A DNA stretch of 5,718 nt from Rickettsiales bacterium (GTDB lineage: Bacteria > Pseudomonadota > Alphaproteobacteria > Methylaequorales > Methylaequoraceae): the NCBI GenBank assembly GCA_002711625.1, contig PARR01000012.1, positions 16,715-22,432 of the forward strand, in the 5' to 3' direction. The notes below the pieces were generated by a model. That model saw nothing but the letters and a program-made list of their open reading frames with translations. It did not search any database and was not told where the DNA came from. Below, in pieces: positions 1 to 5,718 of the stretch (the stretch's first letter is position 1; each line of letters starts with the position of its first letter). Made by a program: the position numbers and the translations under genes.

Positions 1-1185
1 TCTTTCTCATCTAAAAAACTTAATGAAATTATGTTTGATGCAGAGCACTTTTTTGACGGATTCAAAAATAACTCATCTTATGCTCTAAGAACAATTGGTA
101 ATGCATATAAAGCTGGAGCTAATTGGGTTATTCTTTGTGATACAAATGGGGGGACTCTTCCGCATGAGATTAAGGACATTATTCAAGAAGTAAGTAAAAT
201 AGTTCCGCTAAAAAAAATTGGTGTTCACTTTCACAATGATACTGATAATGCTACAGCTAATTCAATTGAATCAATTAGATGTGGTGTGAGTCAAGTGCAA
301 GGTACATTCAATGGTCTGGGAGAAAGATGTGGAAATGCTAACTTAATAAATGTTGTTTCTAATCTAATTCTGAAAATGAATTTACAATGCTCTGTAAAAA
401 AAAATTTAAAAAAAATAACTAATGTTAGTAGAACTATTGATGAAACTCTTAACCGTCAGACCTCCAGAAATCTTCCTTTTGTTGGTACTGCAGCATTTGC
501 ACATAAGGGAGGTCTTCATATATCAGCTGTTGAAAAAGATCCCAGGTGTTATGAACATATTGATCCGGCAAAAGTTGGAAATCAAAGGTCTTTGGTTATT
601 TCTAACCAATCAGGAAAAAGTAATATAATTAACAAACTAAAAAAATTCAGAATCAATGTAGGAGGTAATAAAAAAGATATAAATGATTTTTTAAACCTTA
701 CAAAAAATCAGGAGTTTTTGGGATATGCCTACGATGGAGCTGAGGCAAGCTTTGAGTTATTAGCGAGGAGGAGGTTTCAAAAGTTTAAAGAATTTTATAA
801 CTTACAAAGTTTTAAGGTTTCTGATGAAAAAAGGCTCAATGAAAATGGAAATTTTGTACCTTTTTCAGAAGCGAGGGTAAAAATAACTGTTGGAAAAAAA
901 GAGTTTTATAGTGCATCTGAGGGAAATGGTCCAATCCATGCACTTGACAATGCTTTAAGAAAAGCATTAATGAAATTTTATCCAAAACTAAAGGAACTTA
1001 ATCTTATTGATTATAAAGTCAGAATTTTAACTCCTCAGGACGGAACCAAAGCTTTAGTAAGAGTAAGAATAGAGTCAAGCAACAAAAAATATACTTGGTC
1101 AACTATTGGAGTATCATTGAATGTAATAGATGCATCTTATATAGCGTTACATGATAGTATTACCTATCATTTATTTAAGTCTTAA
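1..1185 (+). CDS. cimA: (R)-citramalate synthase, 5'-truncated by the window edge
   Basis: Condenses pyruvate and acetyl-CoA to (R)-citramalate, the first step of the threonine-independent route to 2-oxobutyrate and isoleucine, in the cytoplasm. The frame is open from base 1 (S-F-S-S-K-K...), so the Met codon at 31 is internal. 394 codons are present; family members run to about 520-540, so roughly 130 N-terminal residues, including the first part of the TIM barrel, lie outside. Numbering from the Met at base 31: FDAEHFFDG (2-10), CDTNGG (36-41), the HxHND metal-binding motif (66-70) and GLGERCGNANL (95-105) belong to the HMGL-like catalytic barrel. HKGGLHISAV (158-167) follows. The C-terminal LeuA-type dimerisation/regulatory domain runs from about 280 to 384 (AEGNGP-like motif SEGNGP at 296-301). 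FDAEHFFDG and the C-terminal pattern point to the citramalate synthase branch rather than LeuA or homocitrate synthase; substrate choice is inferred. trmJ follows directly. Confidence 0.9.
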   Translation, partial: SFSSKKLNEIMFDAEHFFDGFKNNSSYALRTIGNAYKAGANWVILCDTNGGTLPHEIKDIIQEVSKIVPLKKIGVHFHNDTDNATANSIESIRCGVSQVQGTFNGLGERCGNANLINVVSNLILKMNLQCSVKKNLKKITNVSRTIDETLNRQTSRNLPFVGTAAFAHKGGLHISAVEKDPRCYEHIDPAKVGNQRSLVISNQSGKSNIINKLKKFRINVGGNKKDINDFLNLTKNQEFLGYAYDGAEASFELLARRRFQKFKEFYNLQSFKVSDEKRLNENGNFVPFSEARVKITVGKKEFYSASEGNGPIHALDNALRKALMKFYPKLKELNLIDYKVRILTPQDGTKALVRVRIESSNKKYTWSTIGVSLNVIDASYIALHDSITYHLFKS

Positions 1186-1911
1186 GTGATGAATGAGACA
1201 AAGATTAATCTTCCAGAAATAATTTTGATCAAGCCGCAACTTCCTCAAAATCTTGGGGCAGTTGCCAGAGCTATGTTAAATTTTAATTTTTGCAAATTAA
1301 GAGTTGTTAATCCAAAATTTAATTTAAATAATGAAAAAATAATTCCTCTTGCAGCTGGCGCTGATGTTGTAATAAAAAAAATGAAAGTTTTCTCATCATA
1401 CAGGAATGCAATAAAAGACTTCAATTTACTAATATCTACCAGCAATAGAGATAGAGCGATTGAGAAAATGACAATTAGTATTTCTGAATTACCTCAAATT
1501 ATAAAAAATCAAGCAAACGTAGGCATTATATTTGGTCCTGAAAATTCAGGTCTAGATAACGAACATTTATCATTTTCAGACTATATTTTGAAAATTCCAG
1601 CAAACCCAAGTTTTTCTTCAATTAATCTTTCTCATGCAGTATTACTCGTCTGCTATGAAATAATTCAAAATGTTGTGTTAAAAAAAGATTTGGGAACAAA
1701 AAATAGAATAAAGAATATCGCATCAAAAAAAGAACTTTTGAATTTTTATAAAATTTTGGAATTAGAGCTTGAGGACAAAAATTTTTTTTTAGTAAATGAA
1801 AGAAAAAAGATTATTATTCAAAAGATTAGGAATATTTTTGGGAAGCTTGTTCTAAATTCTAGTGAGATTAAAATTCTAATCGGTATTGTTAAGGCCCTGA
1901 ATAAACAATGA
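1186..1911 (+). CDS. trmJ: tRNA (cytidine/uridine-2'-O-)-methyltransferase, TrmJ type
   Basis: A SPOUT-fold (SpoU/TrmH group 1) enzyme that in E. coli transfers a methyl group from S-adenosylmethionine to the ribose 2'-OH of residue 32 of tRNA. Motif 1 is KPQLPQNLGAVARAM (16-30) with the expected catalytic Arg28. Motif 2 is FGPENSGL (116-123). Motif 3 is SSINLSHAV (144-152); motifs 2 and 3 form the knotted cofactor site. The C-terminal helical extension (about 180-241, ending in GIVKAL) is the part typical of TrmJ and absent from a minimal SPOUT domain. Length 241 is close to the 246 of E. coli TrmJ. GTG 1186 and ATG 1189 are adjacent in-frame starts; ATG 1189 is as likely as the GTG and changes the product by one residue. 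The gene starts right after the cimA stop codon, suggesting co-transcription and coupled translation. The tRNA target is inferred from family membership; another RNA target is possible. Confidence 0.88.
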   Translation: MMNETKINLPEIILIKPQLPQNLGAVARAMLNFNFCKLRVVNPKFNLNNEKIIPLAAGADVVIKKMKVFSSYRNAIKDFNLLISTSNRDRAIEKMTISISELPQIIKNQANVGIIFGPENSGLDNEHLSFSDYILKIPANPSFSSINLSHAVLLVCYEIIQNVVLKKDLGTKNRIKNIASKKELLNFYKILELELEDKNFFLVNERKKIIIQKIRNIFGKLVLNSSEIKILIGIVKALNKQ

Positions 1912-1921
1912 ACAAATTAAA

Positions 1922-1949
1922 TTGACATAGTAATATTTGCAAGTATATT
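1922..1949 (+). promoter_or_regulatory. Probable sigma-70 promoter of rpsD
   Basis: TTGACA (1922-1927) is a perfect -35 box, followed after 16 bases by TATATT (1944-1949), five of six matches to the -10 consensus. It occupies most of the 47-base gap between trmJ and rpsD. The rpsD ATG begins only 10 bases after the end of the -10 box, so a start of transcription at the usual distance (G1957 or A1959) gives a leader of 0-2 bases. The boxes are read directly; promoter activity is inferred. Confidence 0.55.
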
Positions 1950-1958
1950 TCAAAATGT

Positions 1959-2576
1959 ATGACTAGAATTTTAAAATCAAAATATAAAATTGATAGAAGA
2001 TTAAGGTGCAATTTATGGGGCAGACCAAAAAGTCCATTCAATAAAAGGGATTACCCACCAGGTCATAATGGACAAAATAAAAGGAGAAAGCCATCTGACT
2101 TTGGCATCCAATTAATGGCCAAACAGAAATTAAAGTCACATTATGGTTACATTACAGAAAAACAATTTAGGAATATCTTCTTTAAAGCCTCAAAAATAAA
2201 AGGTAACACAAGTGAAAACTTAATAGAATTACTCGAGAGAAGACTTGATGCGGTTGTTTATAGAATGAAATTTGTTAGCACTATATTTGCTGCAAGACAA
2301 TTTGTTAGTCATGGTCATATACTTGTCAACGGTAAAAAAGTCACGATACCTTCCTTCCAGATTACGAATGGTGATGAGGTTGAAGTAAAAAAGAATAGTA
2401 GAGAAATTCCTATGGTTTTAGAAGCCATAAGTTCCACAGAAAGAGATACACCTGAATATTTGTCAGTTGATTATGATAAAATGAAGGGGAAATTTCTCAA
2501 GGGACCTAAGCCTGACGAAGTTCCTTATCCAGTTATCATGGAGCCCAACCTTGTAATTGAGTTTTATTCAAGGTAA
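1959..2576 (+). CDS. rpsD: 30S ribosomal protein S4
   Basis: Primary 16S rRNA-binding protein of the small subunit, binding the 5' domain early in assembly and lining the mRNA entry and decoding region. The 205-residue length is standard for bacterial S4. The N-terminal part begins [12 protein letters not shown], with NLWGRPKSP (18-26) and [14 protein letters not shown] (46-59). It lacks the N-terminal four-cysteine zinc motif found in some S4 proteins. [18 protein letters not shown] (85-102) leads into the S4 RNA-binding domain (about 94-155, with [16 protein letters not shown] at 110-125). The protein ends with the conserved [20 protein letters not shown] 1959 is chosen because the alignment to S4 starts there; no Shine-Dalgarno sequence precedes it, and an out-of-frame ATG lies 4 bases upstream at 1955. 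Here rpsD is a separate unit, not in the alpha operon with rpoA as in E. coli, and has its own likely promoter. Confidence 0.98.
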   Translation: MTRILKSKYKIDRRLRCNLWGRPKSPFNKRDYPPGHNGQNKRRKPSDFGIQLMAKQKLKSHYGYITEKQFRNIFFKASKIKGNTSENLIELLERRLDAVVYRMKFVSTIFAARQFVSHGHILVNGKKVTIPSFQITNGDEVEVKKNSREIPMVLEAISSTERDTPEYLSVDYDKMKGKFLKGPKPDEVPYPVIMEPNLVIEFYSR

Positions 2577-2578
2577 TT

Positions 2579-2604
2579 TAAAGCTAAACTTTATTTAATT
2601 TTTT
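2579..2604 (+). terminator. Weak hairpin plus T-tract after rpsD
   Basis: TAAAG (2579-2583) can pair with CTTTA (2589-2593) across a five-base loop, and a run of six T (2599-2604) follows five bases later. The stem has only one G-C pair and would be unstable, so it may be chance in AT-rich DNA. It is the only terminator-like element in the 37-base gap before the glycosyltransferase gene; if inactive, that gene is read through from rpsD. Confidence 0.22.
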
Positions 2605-2613
2605 ATTCTGTCA

Positions 2614-3360
2614 ATGGACTTATCAGCATTAATTATTGCAAGGAATGAAGAAGTAAAAATTGAAACCTGTTTGAGGTCTTTAAAATTCTTAGACAATATT
2701 GTTGTTATACTTGACAGATCTACGGATTCAACGAAACAAATATGTAAAAAATTTACATCTAATATATTTGAAGGTTCATGGCAATCTGAATCAGATAGAA
2801 GGAATTATGGCATAGGTAAATGCAATACTAATTGGATATTAGAAATAGATGCTGATGAAGTAGTTACAAAACGATTAGCTAAGTTAATCAAGAAAAATAT
2901 TAAATTTAATGAATTTGATTTTTATTATATTGACCTAATAAATTTTGTAGGAAATAAAAAAATATTATATGGATGGATGGCTTGTCTAGCGCCTGACGGT
3001 AAATTTTGTCTTTTTAAAAAAGGTTCAAAAACATGGATTAAAGGTTCTGTTCACCCTATGTATAAAATGGATGGAATAAGGGGCCCAAAAATATCAGAGC
3101 CTCTTCTACACTTTATGTCACAAAATTTATCTGAACTTCTTGATCGGTTTAACCGAAACACCTCTTTGCATGCAATTGATTTAAGAGTGCAGAATAAATC
3201 GTTGAACAATTTTTTGTCTTTAAGAAAATTTTTCTCAAGATTTTTAAAATGTTACCTTGGCAGACGTGGCTTTAAAAGTGGAAGTGTAGGTTTTCTAATT
3301 GCAGTTCTAAGTGCTTTGTATCCATTTATATCTGCAAAGAAATCAATTATTGAAAAATAA
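2614..3360 (+). CDS. Glycosyltransferase family 2, WaaE/KdtX-like (LPS core type)
   Basis: Probable cytoplasmic-face glycosyltransferase adding a sugar from a nucleotide donor to lipopolysaccharide core or a similar surface glycan. The GT-A fold starts at once with LSALIIARNEE (3-13). DRSTDST (34-40) is the variant of the usual D-x-x-STD-x-T nucleotide-binding loop. RRNYGI (62-67) and WILEIDADE (74-82) follow, the last containing the DAD metal-binding motif (79-81) of inverting GT2 enzymes. KGSVHP (143-148), LLHFMSQNLSELL (164-176) and GRRGFKSGSVGFL (216-228) are the C-terminal elements of the WaaE-like subgroup. A hydrophobic stretch at about 226-240 probably attaches it to the inner membrane. 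At 248 residues it is of usual size. It lies 37 bases after rpsD without an obvious promoter or Shine-Dalgarno sequence, and stops 2 bases before the opposing grxD stop. Donor and acceptor cannot be told from the sequence, so no symbol is given. Confidence 0.85.
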   Translation: MDLSALIIARNEEVKIETCLRSLKFLDNIVVILDRSTDSTKQICKKFTSNIFEGSWQSESDRRNYGIGKCNTNWILEIDADEVVTKRLAKLIKKNIKFNEFDFYYIDLINFVGNKKILYGWMACLAPDGKFCLFKKGSKTWIKGSVHPMYKMDGIRGPKISEPLLHFMSQNLSELLDRFNRNTSLHAIDLRVQNKSLNNFLSLRKFFSRFLKCYLGRRGFKSGSVGFLIAVLSALYPFISAKKSIIEK

Positions 3361-3362
3361 AA

Positions 3363-3695
3363 TTAGTCTTTTAAACTGAAAGAAATATTATGCTTGGTGA
3401 AAAGGTCTTTAATTTCTCCATTTTCAGCTAGCTCCCTCAGAATATCACAGCCGCCAATAAATTCATTCTTAATATAAATTTGAGGAATGGTAGGCCAATT
3501 AGAATAGTTTTTTATACCTTGACGAATTTGCTCATCCTCTAAGACATTAAAGCTTGTAAATTTAATATCAAAATAATTCAGAATGCCGACAACGTTTGCT
3601 GAAAAACCACATTGAGGGAAGTCTGGGGTGCCTTTCATGAAAATGACAACGTCATCACTACTTATTATTTGTTTTATTTTATTTTCATCAATCAT
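3363..3695 (-). CDS. grxD: Monothiol glutaredoxin (Grx4/Grx5 type)
   Basis: Small CGFS glutaredoxin that holds a [2Fe-2S] cluster between two subunits with glutathione, or in a heterodimer with BolA, and passes it to target proteins; it is a carrier rather than a general disulfide reductase. The 110 residues give one thioredoxin fold. VVIFMKGTP (16-24) includes Lys21 for glutathione contact. PQCGFSANVV (27-36) has the single active Cys29 and no second cysteine in the motif. WPTIPQIYI (67-75) carries the cis-Pro loop, and GGCDIL (81-86) completes the glutathione site. Length and motifs match E. coli GrxD closely. It lies 8 bases after bolA on the same strand, which fits the known BolA-Grx partnership. 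A perfect TATAAT spans the bolA stop codon just upstream, so it may have an additional promoter. It converges on the glycosyltransferase gene. Confidence 0.96.
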   Translation of the reverse strand: MIDENKIKQIISSDDVVIFMKGTPDFPQCGFSANVVGILNYFDIKFTSFNVLEDEQIRQGIKNYSNWPTIPQIYIKNEFIGGCDILRELAENGEIKDLFTKHNISFSLKD

Positions 3696-3702
3696 GATTT
3701 TT

Positions 3703-3731
3703 ATTATATCGTAAGTGTTGTTAACATTAAA
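3703..3731 (-). promoter_or_regulatory. Possible internal promoter for grxD
   Basis: On the minus strand TATAAT (3708 to 3703) is a perfect -10 box overlapping the bolA stop codon. A poor -35 (TTTAAT, 3731 to 3726) lies 17 bases upstream. Seven bases separate the -10 box from the grxD ATG, so transcription would start at or next to the A of the start codon. TATAAT is common by chance in DNA this AT-rich, and the likelier route of expression is read-through from purL-bolA. Confidence 0.27.
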
Positions 3732-3934
3732 GCATGAAGTTCATTTCCCATCTTGGAACCTAAAGCACTATAAACTAATTGATGTTGTTGTACTTTCGAT
3801 AAACCGCTAAACATACTAGATTTAATCGTGGCATGATAATGATTATTGTCACCCTTCAAATCATCAATTTGAATATCGGCGTCGGGAATCTTTTCTTTAA
3901 TGAGTTTAATTATTTCTTGTGAATCAATTGCCAT
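3704..3934 (-). CDS. bolA: BolA family protein, short (IbaG/BolA2-like) type
   Basis: Partner of monothiol glutaredoxin. In this family BolA and Grx share a [2Fe-2S] cluster and act in iron sensing or in cluster delivery. The 76 residues form the whole class II KH-like BolA fold: IIKLIKEKIPDADIQIDDL (8-26), HYHATIKS with MFSG (32-44), the signature VQQHQLVYSALG (48-59), and LHALMLTT (66-73), whose His67 is the conserved candidate iron ligand. The length and the short C-terminus resemble IbaG/BolA2 rather than the 105-residue E. coli BolA, so the symbol is used in the broad sense current for alphaproteobacteria. Its ATG overlaps the purL stop by one base (TAATG), implying translational coupling, and grxD follows after 8 bases. 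No Shine-Dalgarno sequence is seen, consistent with re-initiation after purL. Confidence 0.94.
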   Translation of the reverse strand: MAIDSQEIIKLIKEKIPDADIQIDDLKGDNNHYHATIKSSMFSGLSKVQQHQLVYSALGSKMGNELHALMLTTLTI

Positions 3935-5718
3935 TATTTCATATAATTTTTAAACCAAAAATTATTTTTTTCAACCAATTCTTTTACTTTGATTTCAAAA
4001 TGATTTTTTAATTTAAAAACATCACCCAAGATTTTTCCTATACATTCAACTTTTACATTATATCTTTTTGAAATATCTTTAATATTGTTTTGTTGATCAG
4101 CAAATACTAAATATCTTGATGTATCTTCACCAAATAACCAATGAGTTTTTTTTCTAATTCTGTTTGGAATGAAAAAATCAACTCCTATTTGGTTGTATAT
4201 ACTAATTTCAGCCAGACTTATTATTATCCCACCCTCTGATATATCATGACAGCCTTTTACTTGCTTATATTTGTGAATTATGTCTGAAATAAAGTTCCCA
4301 TTATTTAATTCTTCAGATAAATTTATTCTTGGTGGGGAACCTTCAAAAATCTTAAAATGCTGGTGAAGTGCAGATAGTTCTAGATGTCCTCTTGTATTTC
4401 CTACCAGGTAAATCTTCTGTCCTTCTTTTACTTTAAACCCAATAGCATCTTTCCAATTTTTTAATTTTCCAACTCCTCCAATCACTGGGGTTGGCATTAT
4501 AGCTTTGCCTTTGGTTTCGTTGTATAAAGATACATTACCAGATACAACAGGAAATTGTAAAAATTTACATGCTTCTTTAATTCCATCTATTGATTTTTTT
4601 ATTTGGTACATAATTTCTGGTTTTTCTGGATTCCCAAAATTTAAGTTATTCGTAATTGCAATAGGTTCGGAACCTGTGGCAACTAAATTTCTCCATGCCT
4701 CTGCTACAGCAATTTTTGCACCTAATTTAGGATCAGAGTTACAATAAATTGGATTGCAATCTGAAGTTATTGCTATACCTTTTTTTGAACCATGTATTCG
4801 AATAACAGCGGCATCAGCTTCCTCAGATGCTTTTATTGTATCACCCATTACGGATGAATCGTATTGATTGAATATCCAACTTTTGGATGCGAAATTGTGA
4901 TTCGAAATAAGTTCCAGAAACATTTTTCTTATATTTAATAATAATTTTTTTTTTTTACGAACTTTTGTAACTTTTTTTTTTTTATATGGGCGTGAATATT
5001 CAGGAGAGTTGTCTACAAGTGGTTTAATTGGCAAAGAACAAACTTTTTCTTTATTGAAAAATATTTCCATTTTACCAGAATTGGTAATTCTACCTATCTC
5101 AATCGCATCTAAACCCCACTTTTTAAAAATATCTAATGTAATTTTTTTTTTTTTAGGATTTATAATCATTAACATTCTTTCTTGTGTTTCTGATAACATT
5201 ATTTCGTAAGGTTTCATATTAGTTTCCCTGCAGGGTACAGTGTCGAGGAATAATTCAACCCCGCAGTTTCCTTTCGATGCCATTTCAAATGAAGACGATG
5301 TCAATCCGGCGGCACCCATATCTTGAATTGCAACAATTGCATCGCCTTTCATGAGTTCCAAACAAGATTCTAACAATAATTTTTCCATAAATGGATCTCC
5401 CACTTGAACCTGCGGACGATTTTCTGAAGAATCATCTGAAAATTCTGCGGAGGCCATAGTTGCTCCATGAATACCATCTCTTCCGGTTTTAGAGCCTACA
5501 TAAATTAACGGATAACCAATTCCTTTTGCTTTGGAATAAAATATTTTGTTTTTCTTGACCAAACCAACACACATTGCATTAACTAGAATATTATTATTAT
5601 AGCTTTTATGAAAAAAACACTCGCCACCAACAGTTGGAATACCAACACAATTTCCATAGTCACCAATTCCCTTCACAACTCCAGAAAGTAAGAATCTTGT
5701 ATTTTTATTTGAGATGTC
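3934..5718 (-). CDS. purL: Phosphoribosylformylglycinamidine synthase subunit PurL, 5'-truncated by the window edge
   Basis: Catalytic subunit for step four of de novo purine synthesis: ATP-dependent conversion of FGAR plus ammonia (from glutamine via PurQ) to FGAM. The frame stays open to the last base; codons at 5677-5718 read [14 protein letters not shown] and run into [10 protein letters not shown], so the GTG at 5676 is internal. 594 residues are present, about 140 short of a small-type PurL. Fragment positions: GIPTVGGE (26-33), [19 protein letters not shown] (75-93), [16 protein letters not shown] (132-147), [17 protein letters not shown] (278-294), [15 protein letters not shown] (355-369), [13 protein letters not shown] (390-402), GCHDISEGG (489-497), LFGEDTSRY (528-536). 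These cover both PurM-like halves. The gene ends without a glutaminase domain, so it is the small PurL that works with separate PurS and PurQ, unlike the single large enzyme of E. coli. A lysine-rich linker (246-258) joins the two halves and is encoded by two A12 runs. bolA overlaps the stop. Confidence 0.97.
   Translation of the reverse strand, partial: DISNKNTRFLLSGVVKGIGDYGNCVGIPTVGGECFFHKSYNNNILVNAMCVGLVKKNKIFYSKAKGIGYPLIYVGSKTGRDGIHGATMASAEFSDDSSENRPQVQVGDPFMEKLLLESCLELMKGDAIVAIQDMGAAGLTSSSFEMASKGNCGVELFLDTVPCRETNMKPYEIMLSETQERMLMIINPKKKKITLDIFKKWGLDAIEIGRITNSGKMEIFFNKEKVCSLPIKPLVDNSPEYSRPYKKKKVTKVRKKKKLLLNIRKMFLELISNHNFASKSWIFNQYDSSVMGDTIKASEEADAAVIRIHGSKKGIAITSDCNPIYCNSDPKLGAKIAVAEAWRNLVATGSEPIAITNNLNFGNPEKPEIMYQIKKSIDGIKEACKFLQFPVVSGNVSLYNETKGKAIMPTPVIGGVGKLKNWKDAIGFKVKEGQKIYLVGNTRGHLELSALHQHFKIFEGSPPRINLSEELNNGNFISDIIHKYKQVKGCHDISEGGIIISLAEISIYNQIGVDFFIPNRIRKKTHWLFGEDTSRYLVFADQQNNIKDISKRYNVKVECIGKILGDVFKLKNHFEIKVKELVEKNNFWFKNYMK
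4945..4983 (-). repeat. Two A12 homopolymer runs in the purL linker
   Basis: Twelve T at 4945-4956 and twelve T at 4972-4983 on the plus strand are twelve-A runs in the purL mRNA, 15 bases apart. Each falls exactly on codon boundaries as four AAA lysine codons, giving [13 protein letters not shown]. They lie in the variable linker between the two halves of PurL, where insertions are tolerated as long as the frame is kept. Such runs are prone to polymerase slippage and replication or sequencing indels. Confidence 0.9.
5142..5154 (-). repeat. A13 homopolymer run in purL
   Basis: Thirteen T on the plus strand read as thirteen A in the purL message. They encode NPKKKKI (residues 187-193 of the fragment): four AAA codons plus the first base of ATT. 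It is the longest single-base run in the window. The flanking protein remains collinear with PurL, so the frame as given is intact. Confidence 0.9.

Noticed and set aside
31..33. ATG considered as the start of cimA
   Set aside because: The frame is open to base 1 and the family's N-terminal barrel residues are missing, so the true start is outside the window.
422..628. 68-codon plus-strand reading frame inside cimA
   Set aside because: It lies wholly within the conserved citramalate synthase frame and its translation shows no recognisable motif; a shadow of cimA.
1245..1445. 66-codon minus-strand reading frame opposite trmJ
   Set aside because: It is antisense to the SPOUT motif 1 region of a clear gene, with no recognisable protein features.
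3343..3353. Inverted repeat TCAATTATTGA near the end of the glycosyltransferase gene
   Set aside because: With a realistic loop the stem is four pairs with only one G-C; too weak for a terminator and expected by chance.
3719..3726. Palindrome TGTTAACA in the 3' end of bolA, considered as an operator
   Set aside because: Eight bases within coding sequence, no second copy seen, and no known regulator site to which it can be assigned.
4505..4747. 80-codon plus-strand reading frame opposite purL
   Set aside because: Antisense to well-conserved PurL motifs; no family resemblance or start signal.
4945..4983. Plus-strand T12 runs considered as terminators
   Set aside because: No GC-containing hairpin precedes them, and they lie inside the purL coding region on the opposite strand.
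5009..5209. 66-codon plus-strand reading frame opposite purL, hydrophobic in places
   Set aside because: The hydrophobic and Phe-rich look comes from reading AAA/ATT-rich purL codons backwards, including TTT from the A13 run; not a real membrane protein.
5674..5676. GTG considered as the start of purL
   Set aside because: The preceding 14 codons match conserved PurL sequence (TRFLLSGV) and continue off the edge without a stop.

Overview
The window is a gene-dense, AT-rich stretch (roughly one third GC or less by eye) holding seven protein genes. They look like core housekeeping genes of a streamlined alphaproteobacterium. The order purL-bolA-grxD, the zinc-less S4 protein, the small-type PurL and the very short intergenic gaps fit a SAR11/Pelagibacterales-like marine lineage. 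That placement is inferred from gene content and composition, not from a database match.

Left half, plus strand: a 5'-truncated citramalate synthase gene (cimA, 1-1185) is followed, with only its stop codon between, by a TrmJ-type tRNA methyltransferase gene (1186-1911). Then come rpsD (1959-2576) with its own probable promoter, and a family 2 glycosyltransferase gene of the LPS-core (WaaE-like) type (2614-3360). Right half, minus strand: a 5'-truncated purL (3934-5718) leads through a one-base TAATG overlap into bolA (3704-3934), which is followed 8 bases later by grxD (3363-3695). The two gene sets converge with 2 bases between their stop codons. The gaps at the six junctions are 0, 47, 37, 2, 8 and -1 bases, so no stretch over 50 bases lacks a gene.

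Functionally the window combines isoleucine precursor synthesis by the pyruvate route, tRNA modification, small ribosomal subunit assembly, surface polysaccharide synthesis, Fe-S cluster trafficking (the BolA-monothiol glutaredoxin pair) and step four of purine synthesis. I see no mobile element, CRISPR array, RNA gene, defence cassette or pseudogene, and I do not think the window contains an undescribed system. The points worth a second look concern expression. Two possible promoters (rpsD, grxD) sit so close to the start codon that the mRNAs could be leaderless. None of the five visible start codons has a clear Shine-Dalgarno sequence. cimA and trmJ are in the same frame, separated by a single stop. 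purL carries three in-frame runs of 12-13 A.
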